Shown: piece by piece, positions 1 through 6,172 of the stretch
Position numbering within the stretch: the stretch's first letter is position 1
Layout: every line of letters starts with the position of its first letter
Source of the DNA: Oscillospiraceae bacterium
Lineage (GTDB): Bacteria; Bacillota; Clostridia; Oscillospirales; CAG-272
DNA length: 6,221 nucleotides
NCBI GenBank assembly: GCA_009788105.1
Contig: WQSD01000086.1
Location: forward strand, 1 to 6,221
Reading direction: 5' to 3'
Translations under genes and position numbers: made by a program
Notes under the pieces: model-generated
What the model was told of the DNA's origin: nothing
The model's input: only the letters and a program-made list of their open reading frames with translations
The model's database searches: none

Positions 1-964
1 AAGCATTTGGTGCAAGCGGAAGTTTTTTGGCGATAATATGCCGATCCTCTCCTTCGTAATAAACGATTTCTCCTATGTGGGCGGCCATTACATCTAACAG
101 CAATTCAGACCCAAATTCCGGTGCGAATTGCATAAAGTTTTGTGCAGAAAAATAAACTCCGTATGGAACCGGATTGTAAAAGCGATGGTCACTATATGTG
201 TTAAGAATATCATCAAAATCATCGCCGGCTTTAACACGAGAAAGAAGTTCTGCCGCCAGCAAGTTTCGCTGGTCACGCTCTTCAGGGAGAATGGGAATTA
301 GGGTGTAGCCGCCGCCTACTGTATCACGAACAGGGCGACCGTCATCGTCAAGCAATGTTTTGTAGCTCAGGTCAATAGTAATAAAGTTAAAATGGTGGAA
401 CTGACTTGTGAAAAACGCATTTACTTCACTATCTGTAAGGTTTTCGGGGGAATACCTTTCCATAATATAACCAAGAGCAATGTTTGCTTGCTCTTGCATT
501 ATAAGAAATTGGCGAAAACGGTTTATTGTGATGCCGTAATTGTCTAACAATGCGCGGTTTAATGCACTTCTGTCTGCACCAAAATGAACTGACATAATCA
601 ACTGTTCAATGAAATTGTCGATATGTGCAATTGACTGTGGCGAAAGGCGAAGGTTGTAGTGTCCAAAAAGATAATTACCCACAAGCAGCTCTTTGGCAAT
701 TCGAAGTGTTTCTTCCTCGATTTGGCGGGCAACCTCGCGTCCGACAGCACTTTCCCAAAATGCCGTGGTATCTTGCACATCAGCAAAGCTGACGATAAAG
801 TGATTTTTTATATGTGCCATCCAAAAGTTATACATATCTGCGTGAATTTGTGTGTCACCCAAGGATAGTACCACCTCGCCACGAGAACAACCCACAAACA
901 AGAACGTGGCAAATATCAATATAATCACCACAAGGAACAGAGAAGTAAACTTTTTCATTTTCAT
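1..964 (-). CDS. PrsA/SurA-like parvulin-type peptidyl-prolyl isomerase lipoprotein (3' part missing)
   Basis: The frame stays open from ATG 964 to the left edge (321 codons seen), so the C-terminus lies outside the window. The protein starts MKMKKFTSLFLVV, followed by a hydrophobic signal segment and a lipobox-like LFVGC with Cys26 as probable lipidation site; the lipobox is imperfect, with Phe at -3. Residues about 60-190 are mainly helical, as in SurA/PrsA N-terminal chaperone domains. Residues about 190-320 match the parvulin pattern: a helix with RVKAGDDFDDIL, then a YSDHRFYN segment, and near the end HIGEIVYYEGEDRHIIAKKL, like the family's GEIs...G.HIIkv. By family, such proteins fold or stabilise secreted proteins on the outer face of the membrane. 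The usual glycine-rich GGdLG motif is replaced by NPVPYGVYF, so isomerase activity is uncertain. ATG 958 is an in-frame alternative; 964 is preferred because GGTG lies upstream at better spacing, but both sites are weak. It follows ftsK by about 75 nt on the same strand, so cotranscription is likely. Confidence 0.78.
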   Translation of the reverse strand, partial: MKMKKFTSLFLVVIILIFATFLFVGCSRGEVVLSLGDTQIHADMYNFWMAHIKNHFIVSFADVQDTTAFWESAVGREVARQIEEETLRIAKELLVGNYLFGHYNLRLSPQSIAHIDNFIEQLIMSVHFGADRSALNRALLDNYGITINRFRQFLIMQEQANIALGYIMERYSPENLTDSEVNAFFTSQFHHFNFITIDLSYKTLLDDDGRPVRDTVGGGYTLIPILPEERDQRNLLAAELLSRVKAGDDFDDILNTYSDHRFYNPVPYGVYFSAQNFMQFAPEFGSELLLDVMAAHIGEIVYYEGEDRHIIAKKLPLAPNA

Positions 965-983
965 AATACACACCAAGCACGAG

Positions 984-1025
984 GAGAAAGCCAGCACTGC
1001 AAAGTGCAAAACTTTTTGTTTTCTC
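984..1025 (-). other. Foldable spacer between ftsK and the parvulin gene
   Basis: The 74-nt gap between the ftsK stop and the next start contains nested complementary segments. The outer arms are 984-989 and 1020-1025 (GAGAAA/TTTCTC). Inside are a 5-bp hairpin with a 4-nt loop at 994-1007 (GCACT/AGTGC) and a small AAAAC/GTTTT pair at 1008-1022, which competes with the outer arm. No U-tract follows in the minus direction, so it does not look like an intrinsic terminator. It could modulate message stability or translation of the poorly supported parvulin start. The stems are short and could be chance. Confidence 0.3.
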
Positions 1026-1038
1026 GCACATTCTTTCT

Positions 1039-3696
1039 TTACTCAAAATCATGTCCGTTCAGGCTCATTTCCACCCACTCCCCGCGGGAAATAAGCACAT
1101 TTCGTGGCTTTTGCCCTTCGGGCGGGCTGACAATGCCCATACGCTCCATGCGGTCAATGAGTTTGGCGGCACGCCCATAGCCCAGCCCTAATCGTCGCTG
1201 AATAAGGGAAGTGGAAATTTTCCCCGACTCGATAGCAAGCTCGATTGCTTGCTTTAGCATTGGGTCGCTTTCGCCGTCGCCATCCTCGTCATCAATGGGC
1301 AGTCCGCCTTTCTTCTTGCCAAAGTCAAGCTGACCTGTCACTTCTTCAATCTGACTACTGGCAAGCTCGTCATATTCTGCCTCGCCGCATTGTGCCACAA
1401 TGTGGTCAACCACAGCCTCTACCTCGCCGTCTGACACAAACGCACCCTGCACCCGCTCCGGCTTTGGGTGTCCCACCGGGGCAAGCAGCATATCTCCCCG
1501 CCCAATGAGCTTTTCCGCGCCCCCAATGTCAATAATAGTGCGGGAGTCCACTTGGCTGGACACCGAGAAGGCAACACGTGACGGCACATTCGCCTTAATC
1601 AGTCCTGTGATAACATCCACCGAGGGGCGTTGTGTGCCGATAATCAGGTGCATTCCTGCGGCACGCCCCTTTTGGGCAATGCGGCAAATGCTTTCCTCCA
1701 CCGAGTCGCGGGCAGTCATCATCAGGTCGGCAAGCTCGTCAATGACAATCACAAGCTGGGGCATAAATTCTCGCTCTGGGTCGCTTGCGGTAGCCTTGTT
1801 ATAGCTGAAAATGTCACGGACTTTCAGCTCTTCTATCATGCTGTAGCGGTTTTCCATTTCCTGCACCGCCCACGCAAGTGCGCCCGCCGCCTTTTTGGTG
1901 TTGCTTACCACCGGAACGATAAGGTGCGGCAGTTTGGTGTACACATTCAGCTCCACCTTTTTCGGGTCAATCATTATCATTTTCACTTCTTTAGGGCTTG
2001 CCTTGTACAGCAATGACATAATAAGGCAGTTCAGGCACACCGACTTACCACTGCCTGTTGTTCCCGCAATAAGCAGGTGGGGCATTTTCGCCAAGTCCAA
2101 AATAACCGGCTCGCCTGAAACATCTTTGCCGAATGCGGCGGTAAGTTTTGCCCCCGACTCACGAAATTCTTCATTGTCAATCAGCTCACGCAGATGCACC
2201 GTTTCACGGATAGAATTCGGCACTTCGATGCCAATATACGGCTTATCAGGGATTGGGGCTTCGATACGTATCCCTGCGGTTGCCAAGGCAAGGGATATAT
2301 CGTCGATTAAGTTTGCCACCGAACGCACTTTGACACCTGCGTCAGGAGCCATTTCGTACCGTGTAACTGTTGGACCATGGGAAACATTCATAACTCGTGC
2401 CTTTACACGGAATGTGGCAAGAGTTTCTTCCAAAGTTTTTGCCTTTTGTTTCGCTTCAATCTCTTTTTCCCTTTGGTTGTTTTGATTTTCCCCTTTTATA
2501 AGCAAGTTCACTGGAGGCAAAACATATTCAGGGGCAGGCACAAAGTCATCATAGGGTGAGTTTGGCGCGGATTCCGGCATGAATACACGGCGGGAAATGG
2601 CAATGGCGTCCTCTTCCCCGTTGGCAGGCTCACCTATGTCCAAGGTTGCGCCGGTGTCGCCCACATCAAGGCTAAATGGCGAGGTTCGCCCAAGTCCTGC
2701 ACCTGCGGCGGCCGCTCCGCCTACAACAATAGCAGGAGCGACATCATTTGTGCCGTCTTGCGGTGCGTCATCTTCCAGAAACACACGGCGGAGCACGCTT
2801 TTGCCCTCCTCATGCTCCCCTTTGCGGTCAAGATTGTCGTGTACACTGCCACTTTCGGCGTCACCCAGCTTGGTGATGGCGGGCTGGTCGGTGTAGTCTG
2901 CCTCCCCTCCCCCTGCCTCCCCTTGGGCATTAGGGTACAGCTCGTCAATAGAATCATGGGGATTGCCACTCGGAGAGTCGATTGGAATGTCAACATTCCG
3001 CACCACGGGAGGAGGTGGGGCGGCAGCCTTTTTCGCCGCTTGCTCCGCATCATAAGCACGGCGATATTCACGATTTTCTTCACGGCGTTCCCGTCCGTTT
3101 TCGTGGCGGGATTTTATTTTTGCCACAGCCCAGCTAAAGGCGTCGGTCGGCATGATTTTGAAAACAAGCAGTCCGGAGATAATCAGCCCCGGGACAACCA
3201 CCACAAGGGATGCCCAGCGGAGGGCAAGGAAAATCAACCCACCTAAAAGTCCGCCGATGATTCCACCGCCACGAAGCTCGTTTCGTCCGCTGGTGTAAAG
3301 CTGTGCAGGGCTCCACAGGGAACGCAAAGTTTCCCCGTCATATTGTGCGGGGACGAAAGTATATGACACAACTGCCAGTAGGCAGACGAAAATCACCGAG
3401 TTGATGACACGCAGATGCACCCGCCGTGCCTCCTGGTCGCCACGCCAAAACACCGCCGCAAGTGCCAGCACCAACGGCACGGCAAAAGCAGCGTGGGAAA
3501 GCAGCCCTGTCAGCAGTCCACGGACGCCCCTGCCAACAAATCCGCTGGTGTCGGGGGCGATTAAGCACCATGCGATAAACACAGCAAGAATGCCCAAAAC
3601 AAAGGGGGCAATGTTGCTCCACACGCTTGGTTGGCTACTTTTTTTCTTTGATTTTCCGCCACCCTTTTTAGGCGGCGACTTCTTTTTTTCTGCCAT
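1039..3696 (-). CDS. ftsK: FtsK/SpoIIIE family DNA translocase
   Basis: This is a complete 885-residue septal DNA pump that moves chromosomal DNA during division or, in spore formers, into the forespore. A Lys-rich cytoplasmic start (1-20) precedes four or five membrane segments at about 28-47, 61-83, 98-115, 144-158 and 161-180. A charged, Pro/Ala/Gly-rich linker spans about 195-390. The motor follows: Walker A GTTGSGKS at 545-552, MIMIDPKKVELN near 573-584, Walker B VIVIDELADLMM near 649-660, then RIAQKGRAAGMHLIIGTQRPS near 672-692. The C-terminal gamma winged helix (about 810-875) contains LGYGRAAKLIDRME and GQKPRNVLIS, corresponding to the DNA-orienting helix of FtsK and SpoIIIE. Length and order fit the family. 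CGGAG lies 5 nt before ATG 3696, and the lipoprotein stop is only 16 nt upstream, indicating one operon. The sequence does not separate vegetative FtsK from sporulation SpoIIIE. The linker carries a duplicated RRVF motif and a short purine-rich tandem repeat. Confidence 0.97.
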   Translation of the reverse strand: MAEKKKSPPKKGGGKSKKKSSQPSVWSNIAPFVLGILAVFIAWCLIAPDTSGFVGRGVRGLLTGLLSHAAFAVPLVLALAAVFWRGDQEARRVHLRVINSVIFVCLLAVVSYTFVPAQYDGETLRSLWSPAQLYTSGRNELRGGGIIGGLLGGLIFLALRWASLVVVVPGLIISGLLVFKIMPTDAFSWAVAKIKSRHENGRERREENREYRRAYDAEQAAKKAAAPPPPVVRNVDIPIDSPSGNPHDSIDELYPNAQGEAGGGEADYTDQPAITKLGDAESGSVHDNLDRKGEHEEGKSVLRRVFLEDDAPQDGTNDVAPAIVVGGAAAAGAGLGRTSPFSLDVGDTGATLDIGEPANGEEDAIAISRRVFMPESAPNSPYDDFVPAPEYVLPPVNLLIKGENQNNQREKEIEAKQKAKTLEETLATFRVKARVMNVSHGPTVTRYEMAPDAGVKVRSVANLIDDISLALATAGIRIEAPIPDKPYIGIEVPNSIRETVHLRELIDNEEFRESGAKLTAAFGKDVSGEPVILDLAKMPHLLIAGTTGSGKSVCLNCLIMSLLYKASPKEVKMIMIDPKKVELNVYTKLPHLIVPVVSNTKKAAGALAWAVQEMENRYSMIEELKVRDIFSYNKATASDPEREFMPQLVIVIDELADLMMTARDSVEESICRIAQKGRAAGMHLIIGTQRPSVDVITGLIKANVPSRVAFSVSSQVDSRTIIDIGGAEKLIGRGDMLLAPVGHPKPERVQGAFVSDGEVEAVVDHIVAQCGEAEYDELASSQIEEVTGQLDFGKKKGGLPIDDEDGDGESDPMLKQAIELAIESGKISTSLIQRRLGLGYGRAAKLIDRMERMGIVSPPEGQKPRNVLISRGEWVEMSLNGHDFE
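2898..2924 (-). repeat. Purine-rich 15-bp tandem repeat in the ftsK linker
   Basis: On the plus strand CTGCCTCCCCT occurs at 2898-2908 and again at 2913-2923, a 15-bp period with about 1.7 copies and a long C/T-only run. The period is a multiple of three, so copies add five residues (GEAGG, then GEAD) without shifting the frame. It lies in the disordered acidic linker near residues 258-267, where length change should be tolerated. Confidence 0.6.
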
Positions 3697-3701
3697 AAAT
3701 T

Positions 3702-3706
3702 CTCCG
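3702..3706 (-). promoter_or_regulatory. Ribosome binding site of ftsK
   Basis: CGGAG on the minus strand ends 5 nt before ATG 3696. It lies in the 16-nt gap after the lipoprotein stop codon (3713-3715), so ribosomes finishing the lipoprotein could reinitiate on ftsK. It supports the chosen ftsK start. Confidence 0.8.
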
Positions 3707-3712
3707 TGATTA

Positions 3713-5359
3713 TTATTCTACCCTCAAAAGCCACTCCCCTTGGGAGTTGATGATGCCGAGCCTTCTGCCGTCGCGTTCAGTTACCCAAAACAAGTCATGT
3801 GTGGCGTGTTCTACAGGATGCAGTAGAATATGGTCGGTCAAAAACTGCTCAAGCGGGTGTTCTATTATATCTCCACGCCAGTCAATGGCAATTGCCGAAG
3901 TGCCGAGGATATAGCCGCAAGCGCCCAGTATATAATCGACGATTGTTTGCACTTGCAAAACAATAGCATTTTTTGAAACAAATATAGGCATAGAAATAAA
4001 TAATTGTTCAGGGTTGTCAATGTGTTCTTTTACAATACAATCAAAATACAGTCTTTTCCATTCGCCATTTTCAATATAAAATAAATTTTCAAATTTTAGA
4101 CTATCCACTTCTGAAATGTCAACCGTTAAGCCTGTAACTGCATCCCAAAGTGCATTTATTTGCATAGTTACAATATCTAAATACGCAACAAAAATATCAC
4201 CTGTTGTAATTTCACGAAATGTAATCAATGAGCCAAAATCTGTTTCAAAAACAAGATTACCGCCACTATCAAACAATCGATAAGGCAAAAGAAAATTATG
4301 TGCGTTGCTTCTCGTTATAAACAAACTGCCAACACTTTCGAGATTTTGAAAATTTGACAAATGAGTTTTCGGCTCTTCGTTAGAAAAATTCATGTTCCAA
4401 TCAATAAATCGAACAGACAGTCTTTGCCCTCGCATAGAAGCACTAAACACCCCTTGATATGGAAGAAACACGTGCGCTTGCCACGGATATGGAAAATCTC
4501 GTGAGGTATCACTTACATAGCACCAGTAAAATCCCCGTACAAAAGAATTGTTTCCATCTTGCGTATATTCGACACCCAAGAACAATCTGTTGCTATAAAC
4601 AAAGTTTATCCCATCCATCGGCGCGAACACAAATTCTCCAGTTTCAACACACCAAATGCCAACTTGTTCAAGGGAGTTGTTCTGATACCAACCTTGAAAC
4701 GGCGACTGTAGCCCGACACCCCAAACAATCCAAAAGCGTCCATCTGCTGCAGGTTCAATCCGCCGTGCGGTGAATGGCAATTCGCTAACATTGCCATATA
4801 AATCATACTGTACAACCACTTCATTCCGCCATGCCAGTATGCTCAAAACATGGCCGAATCTGTCTGTGATGGTTTGGGTGCGGTCGTATCTCGGCTGGGT
4901 GATAACCTCGCCAATGTCGTTCACCAAGCCTTGTAGGAAGTACGGTATAAGTCTGCCGTCATACGCAGATGGGAGATGAGCAAACGGCTGTGGCGCAGGG
5001 AATGGGAACAACATCGCCCCACCCTGCTCGGGAACGATAATAGCACCCTGGCGTGGGGGCTGGGCAGGGGCGGGGGCAGGCAAGGCGAATGTTGGGCGAG
5101 GGTAGGCGGCGAGAGGGTCGTGTTCGGGTTGTGTATCGCGACAAACACATATATTAGGATTGCACCGTTCTCCTCCGCAAGGAGCTGGACATTCGCAGTC
5201 GCACCAACCACAAACAGGGCAGTTAGTGTTTCCATGCCAATAGTCTTCATTATAATCTTCGTTTTCGGGCAAATAAGACTCGTTCCCCTCGTCACCGCAC
5301 CCTGCAAGAAGGGCGAACAACATGAGTATGGCAATGGTTAGGGTGGCAAGTTTTTTCAT
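3713..5359 (-). CDS. Secreted lipoprotein with nine-Cys cluster and WG-repeat-like strands, function unknown
   Basis: I do not recognise this 548-residue protein. It starts MKKLATLTIAILMLF and has a clean lipobox LLAGC with Cys21 as lipidation site, so it should be anchored on the outer face of the membrane. An acidic Tyr/Asn-rich stretch (22-45) leads to nine cysteines within residues 47-73 in a CPVCGWCDCEC...CVC pattern, which could bind metal or form disulfides. A Pro/Ala linker (about 80-125) follows. The rest is beta-rich and repetitive: FLQGLVNDIGEVITQPRYD (141-159), VGIWCVETGEFVFAPMD (233-249) and DGRRLGIINSQGEWLL (530-545) resemble WG (beta-propeller-like) repeats. ATG 5359 is chosen because AAGGAG lies 6 nt upstream and the signal peptide begins there; an in-frame ATG at 5488 would add 43 non-signal residues. 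GC content changes steeply inside the gene, from very GC-rich near 5041-5100 to AT-rich near 4021-4140. It is probably the first gene of the ftsK operon. Existence is well supported; role is not. Confidence 0.88.
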   Translation of the reverse strand: MKKLATLTIAILMLFALLAGCGDEGNESYLPENEDYNEDYWHGNTNCPVCGWCDCECPAPCGGERCNPNICVCRDTQPEHDPLAAYPRPTFALPAPAPAQPPRQGAIIVPEQGGAMLFPFPAPQPFAHLPSAYDGRLIPYFLQGLVNDIGEVITQPRYDRTQTITDRFGHVLSILAWRNEVVVQYDLYGNVSELPFTARRIEPAADGRFWIVWGVGLQSPFQGWYQNNSLEQVGIWCVETGEFVFAPMDGINFVYSNRLFLGVEYTQDGNNSFVRGFYWCYVSDTSRDFPYPWQAHVFLPYQGVFSASMRGQRLSVRFIDWNMNFSNEEPKTHLSNFQNLESVGSLFITRSNAHNFLLPYRLFDSGGNLVFETDFGSLITFREITTGDIFVAYLDIVTMQINALWDAVTGLTVDISEVDSLKFENLFYIENGEWKRLYFDCIVKEHIDNPEQLFISMPIFVSKNAIVLQVQTIVDYILGACGYILGTSAIAIDWRGDIIEHPLEQFLTDHILLHPVEHATHDLFWVTERDGRRLGIINSQGEWLLRVE

Positions 5360-5365
5360 GGGTTG

Positions 5366-5371
5366 CTCCTT
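5366..5371 (-). promoter_or_regulatory. Ribosome binding site that sets the lipoprotein start
   Basis: AAGGAG on the minus strand lies 6 nt before ATG 5359. It decides the start in favour of the signal peptide methionine over the in-frame upstream ATG at 5488. Confidence 0.88.
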
Positions 5372-5399
5372 GGCGCGGTGAATTTCGTATTCTGGACTT

Positions 5400-5410
5400 A
5401 TTTTATCATA
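5400..5410 (-). promoter_or_regulatory. Possible second promoter: extended -10-like element
   Basis: The minus strand reads TATGATAAAAT, the same 11 bases found around the -10 of the upstream promoter exactly 101 bp away (5501-5511). It contains an extended -10 form, TGATAAAAT, but no -35 at the right spacing. If used, transcription would start near 5393, giving a leader of about 34 nt. The bases also form an imperfect AT palindrome (TTTTATGATAAAA), so chance is possible. Confidence 0.35.
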
Positions 5411-5424
5411 AAAAGGCTTGAACT

Positions 5425-5466
5425 TCGGATTTTTGCAGGGCGATTCACTCGTCCACAAAAATCCGA
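5425..5466 (-). repeat. 11-bp perfect inverted repeat in the operon leader
   Basis: The arms 5425-5435 (TCGGATTTTTG) and 5456-5466 (CAAAAATCCGA) are perfectly complementary across a 20-nt loop. In minus-strand RNA two G-U pairs and one G-C pair could extend the stem inward to about 14 pairs. It lies within the leader predicted from the promoter at 5501-5529. No U-tract directly follows, although CTTTTT occurs about 9 nt later, so it is not a clear terminator. It may be an RNA regulatory stem, an operator for a dimeric protein, or a weak queH terminator. Confidence 0.6.
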
Positions 5467-5475
5467 TGTGAAAGC

Positions 5476-5484
5476 TGTGGATAC
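5476..5484 (+). promoter_or_regulatory. DnaA-box-like site
   Basis: Read on the minus strand this is GTATCCACA, eight of nine bases of the DnaA box TTATCCACA. It sits just downstream of the predicted transcription start of the operon. A weaker seven-of-nine match, TCGTCCACA, lies on the plus strand at 5449-5457. A single near match is expected by chance fairly often; the location is what makes it noteworthy. Confidence 0.3.
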
Positions 5485-5500
5485 ACAATACCTTACAGAC

Positions 5501-5529
5501 ATTTTATCATATTTTCGCTGTCTTGTCAA
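5501..5529 (-). promoter_or_regulatory. Sigma-A-type promoter of the lipoprotein-ftsK operon
   Basis: On the minus strand a perfect -35 TTGACA (5524-5529) is separated by 17 nt from -10 TAAAAT (5501-5506), which is also preceded by the extended -10 TG. Predicted transcription start is near 5494, giving a leader of about 135 nt before ATG 5359. The queH stop codon TGA (5526-5528) lies inside the -35 box, so the promoter overlaps the end of queH. Confidence 0.75.
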
Positions 5530-6002
5530 TCCTGTTGCCCATCTTCCCGCCCGCATCCGCAATATTTTTGCATATACAACCCCATTTCTCGTGCCAGTCG
5601 CTGACCCTGGCGGAAAAGAGGGCGAAAATCGCGGTACAAAAAAGCAGAATACTTCTCCCCCAGTTCCCTAATCAAGTCATGATTTTGGTATGGGCTGACA
5701 AGCAGGGTGGTGGTGAAAGCGTCATATCCTCGCACCGGCACAAAGCCCGCCGTTTCATCAAGTCGAGCGGCGTAGCAATCACGGCAATCCTTTGGCAGAG
5801 CAAGGCTTGTGCCTCTTTCGTATACAGTAACTTTCTCGGCTTTCGCCAGCTTATGCAGCCCCTCTCGACGGCGGGCATGCTCCTCTTCGGGGGCGATATT
5901 TGGGTTATGCCAAAAAAAGGTGACATTCATGCCCTCTTCTCGCAAGGCGTTCAAGGGGGCAATGGCGCAGGGAGCACAGCAAGCGTGGAGCAGTATTTTC
6001 AT
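5526..6002 (-). CDS. queH: Epoxyqueuosine reductase QueH
   Basis: The product reduces epoxyqueuosine to queuosine at the wobble base of tRNAs with GUN anticodons, the last step of the pathway; QueH is the cobalamin-independent alternative to QueG. The 158-residue protein shows the family motifs in order: LLHACCAPC (Cys8, Cys9, Cys12), HNPNIAPEEEHARR (32-45), CRDCYAARLDETA (Cys73, Cys76), FTTTLLVSPYQN (96-107), YRDFRP (123-128) and GLYMQKYCGC (Cys148, Cys150). These cysteines supply iron-sulfur cluster and metal ligands in the family. It is shorter than many homologues, mainly between the HNPNI motif and CRDC, and has almost no tail after YCGC. ATG 6002 is chosen because the conserved LLHACCAPC begins there and GAAAGG lies 8 nt upstream; in-frame ATG 6071 would add 23 residues without family signal and lacks a good binding site. 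No queuosine pathway neighbour is visible. Confidence 0.94.
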   Translation of the reverse strand: MKILLHACCAPCAIAPLNALREEGMNVTFFWHNPNIAPEEEHARRREGLHKLAKAEKVTVYERGTSLALPKDCRDCYAARLDETAGFVPVRGYDAFTTTLLVSPYQNHDLIRELGEKYSAFLYRDFRPLFRQGQRLAREMGLYMQKYCGCGREDGQQD

Positions 6003-6003
6003 G

Positions 6004-6066
6004 TTAATTGCCTTTCTGTAAGGGCTGGTGGGGCTGGCAAACTCCGCTATGCAGGTGTCGCCTCCT
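6004..6066 (-). other. Strong Shine-Dalgarno without ATG; possible 16-codon leader peptide before queH
   Basis: A perfect AGGAGG (6061-6066) is followed within normal distance by no ATG, GTG or TTG. Six nt downstream lies CTG 6054, which opens a 16-codon frame (LHSGVCQPHQPLQKGN) ending at TAA 6004-6006, one base before the queH ATG. CTG initiation is rare, so this may be a chance polypurine run or a remnant. If translated, it would couple to queH. Confidence 0.2.
6011..6016 (-). promoter_or_regulatory. Ribosome binding site of queH
   Basis: GAAAGG on the minus strand lies 8 nt before ATG 6002. It is moderate in strength but correctly spaced, and supports the start directly before the conserved LLHACCAPC motif. 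Confidence 0.65.
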
Positions 6067-6121
6067 ACCATAAATCAATTTACGTAAGCAAATTCCAGAG
6101 TGAAGGAAAAGTCTTTTTGTC

Positions 6122-6138
6122 TTGGGGCGTTGCCCCAA
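6122..6138. repeat. GC-rich inverted repeat TTGGGGC/GCCCCAA
   Basis: A perfect 7-bp stem with a 3-nt loop, flanked by CCCC on one side and T-rich sequence on the other. The form (GGGGC, short loop, GCCCC, then AACCCC) resembles intergenic repeat elements scattered through many bacterial genomes; that is recollection, not a search result. No T-run follows the stem on either strand, so it is not a standard terminator. Confidence 0.5.
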
Positions 6139-6172
6139 ACCCCACCAGAAAACTTGCCCGCTCACGCACTCC

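Noticed and set aside
1245..2896. Long plus-strand frames opposite ftsK
   Set aside because: They lie antisense to a fully conserved motor domain, lack recognisable motifs and are explained by codon bias on the opposite strand.
5062..5069. GGGCAGGG, matching the E. coli FtsK orienting site GGGNAGGG
   Set aside because: A single match in a very G-rich coding stretch; orienting motifs differ between phyla and skew cannot be judged from one window.
4976..5341. 121-codon plus-strand frame opposite the Cys-rich segment
   Set aside because: It is a shadow of the GC-rich, Cys/Pro-coding region; no binding site or domain supports it.
5360..5488. N-terminal extension of the lipoprotein to ATG 5488
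   Set aside because: The extension would bury the signal peptide 43 residues in, overlap the promoter leader and lacks a binding site, whereas ATG 5359 has AAGGAG at 6 nt.
6003..6071. N-terminal extension of QueH to ATG 6071
   Set aside because: QueH homology begins at MKILLHACCAPC; the extra 23 residues carry no family signal and no good binding site precedes 6071.
6122..6138. Intrinsic terminator
   Set aside because: A strong stem but no T-run immediately follows on either strand.
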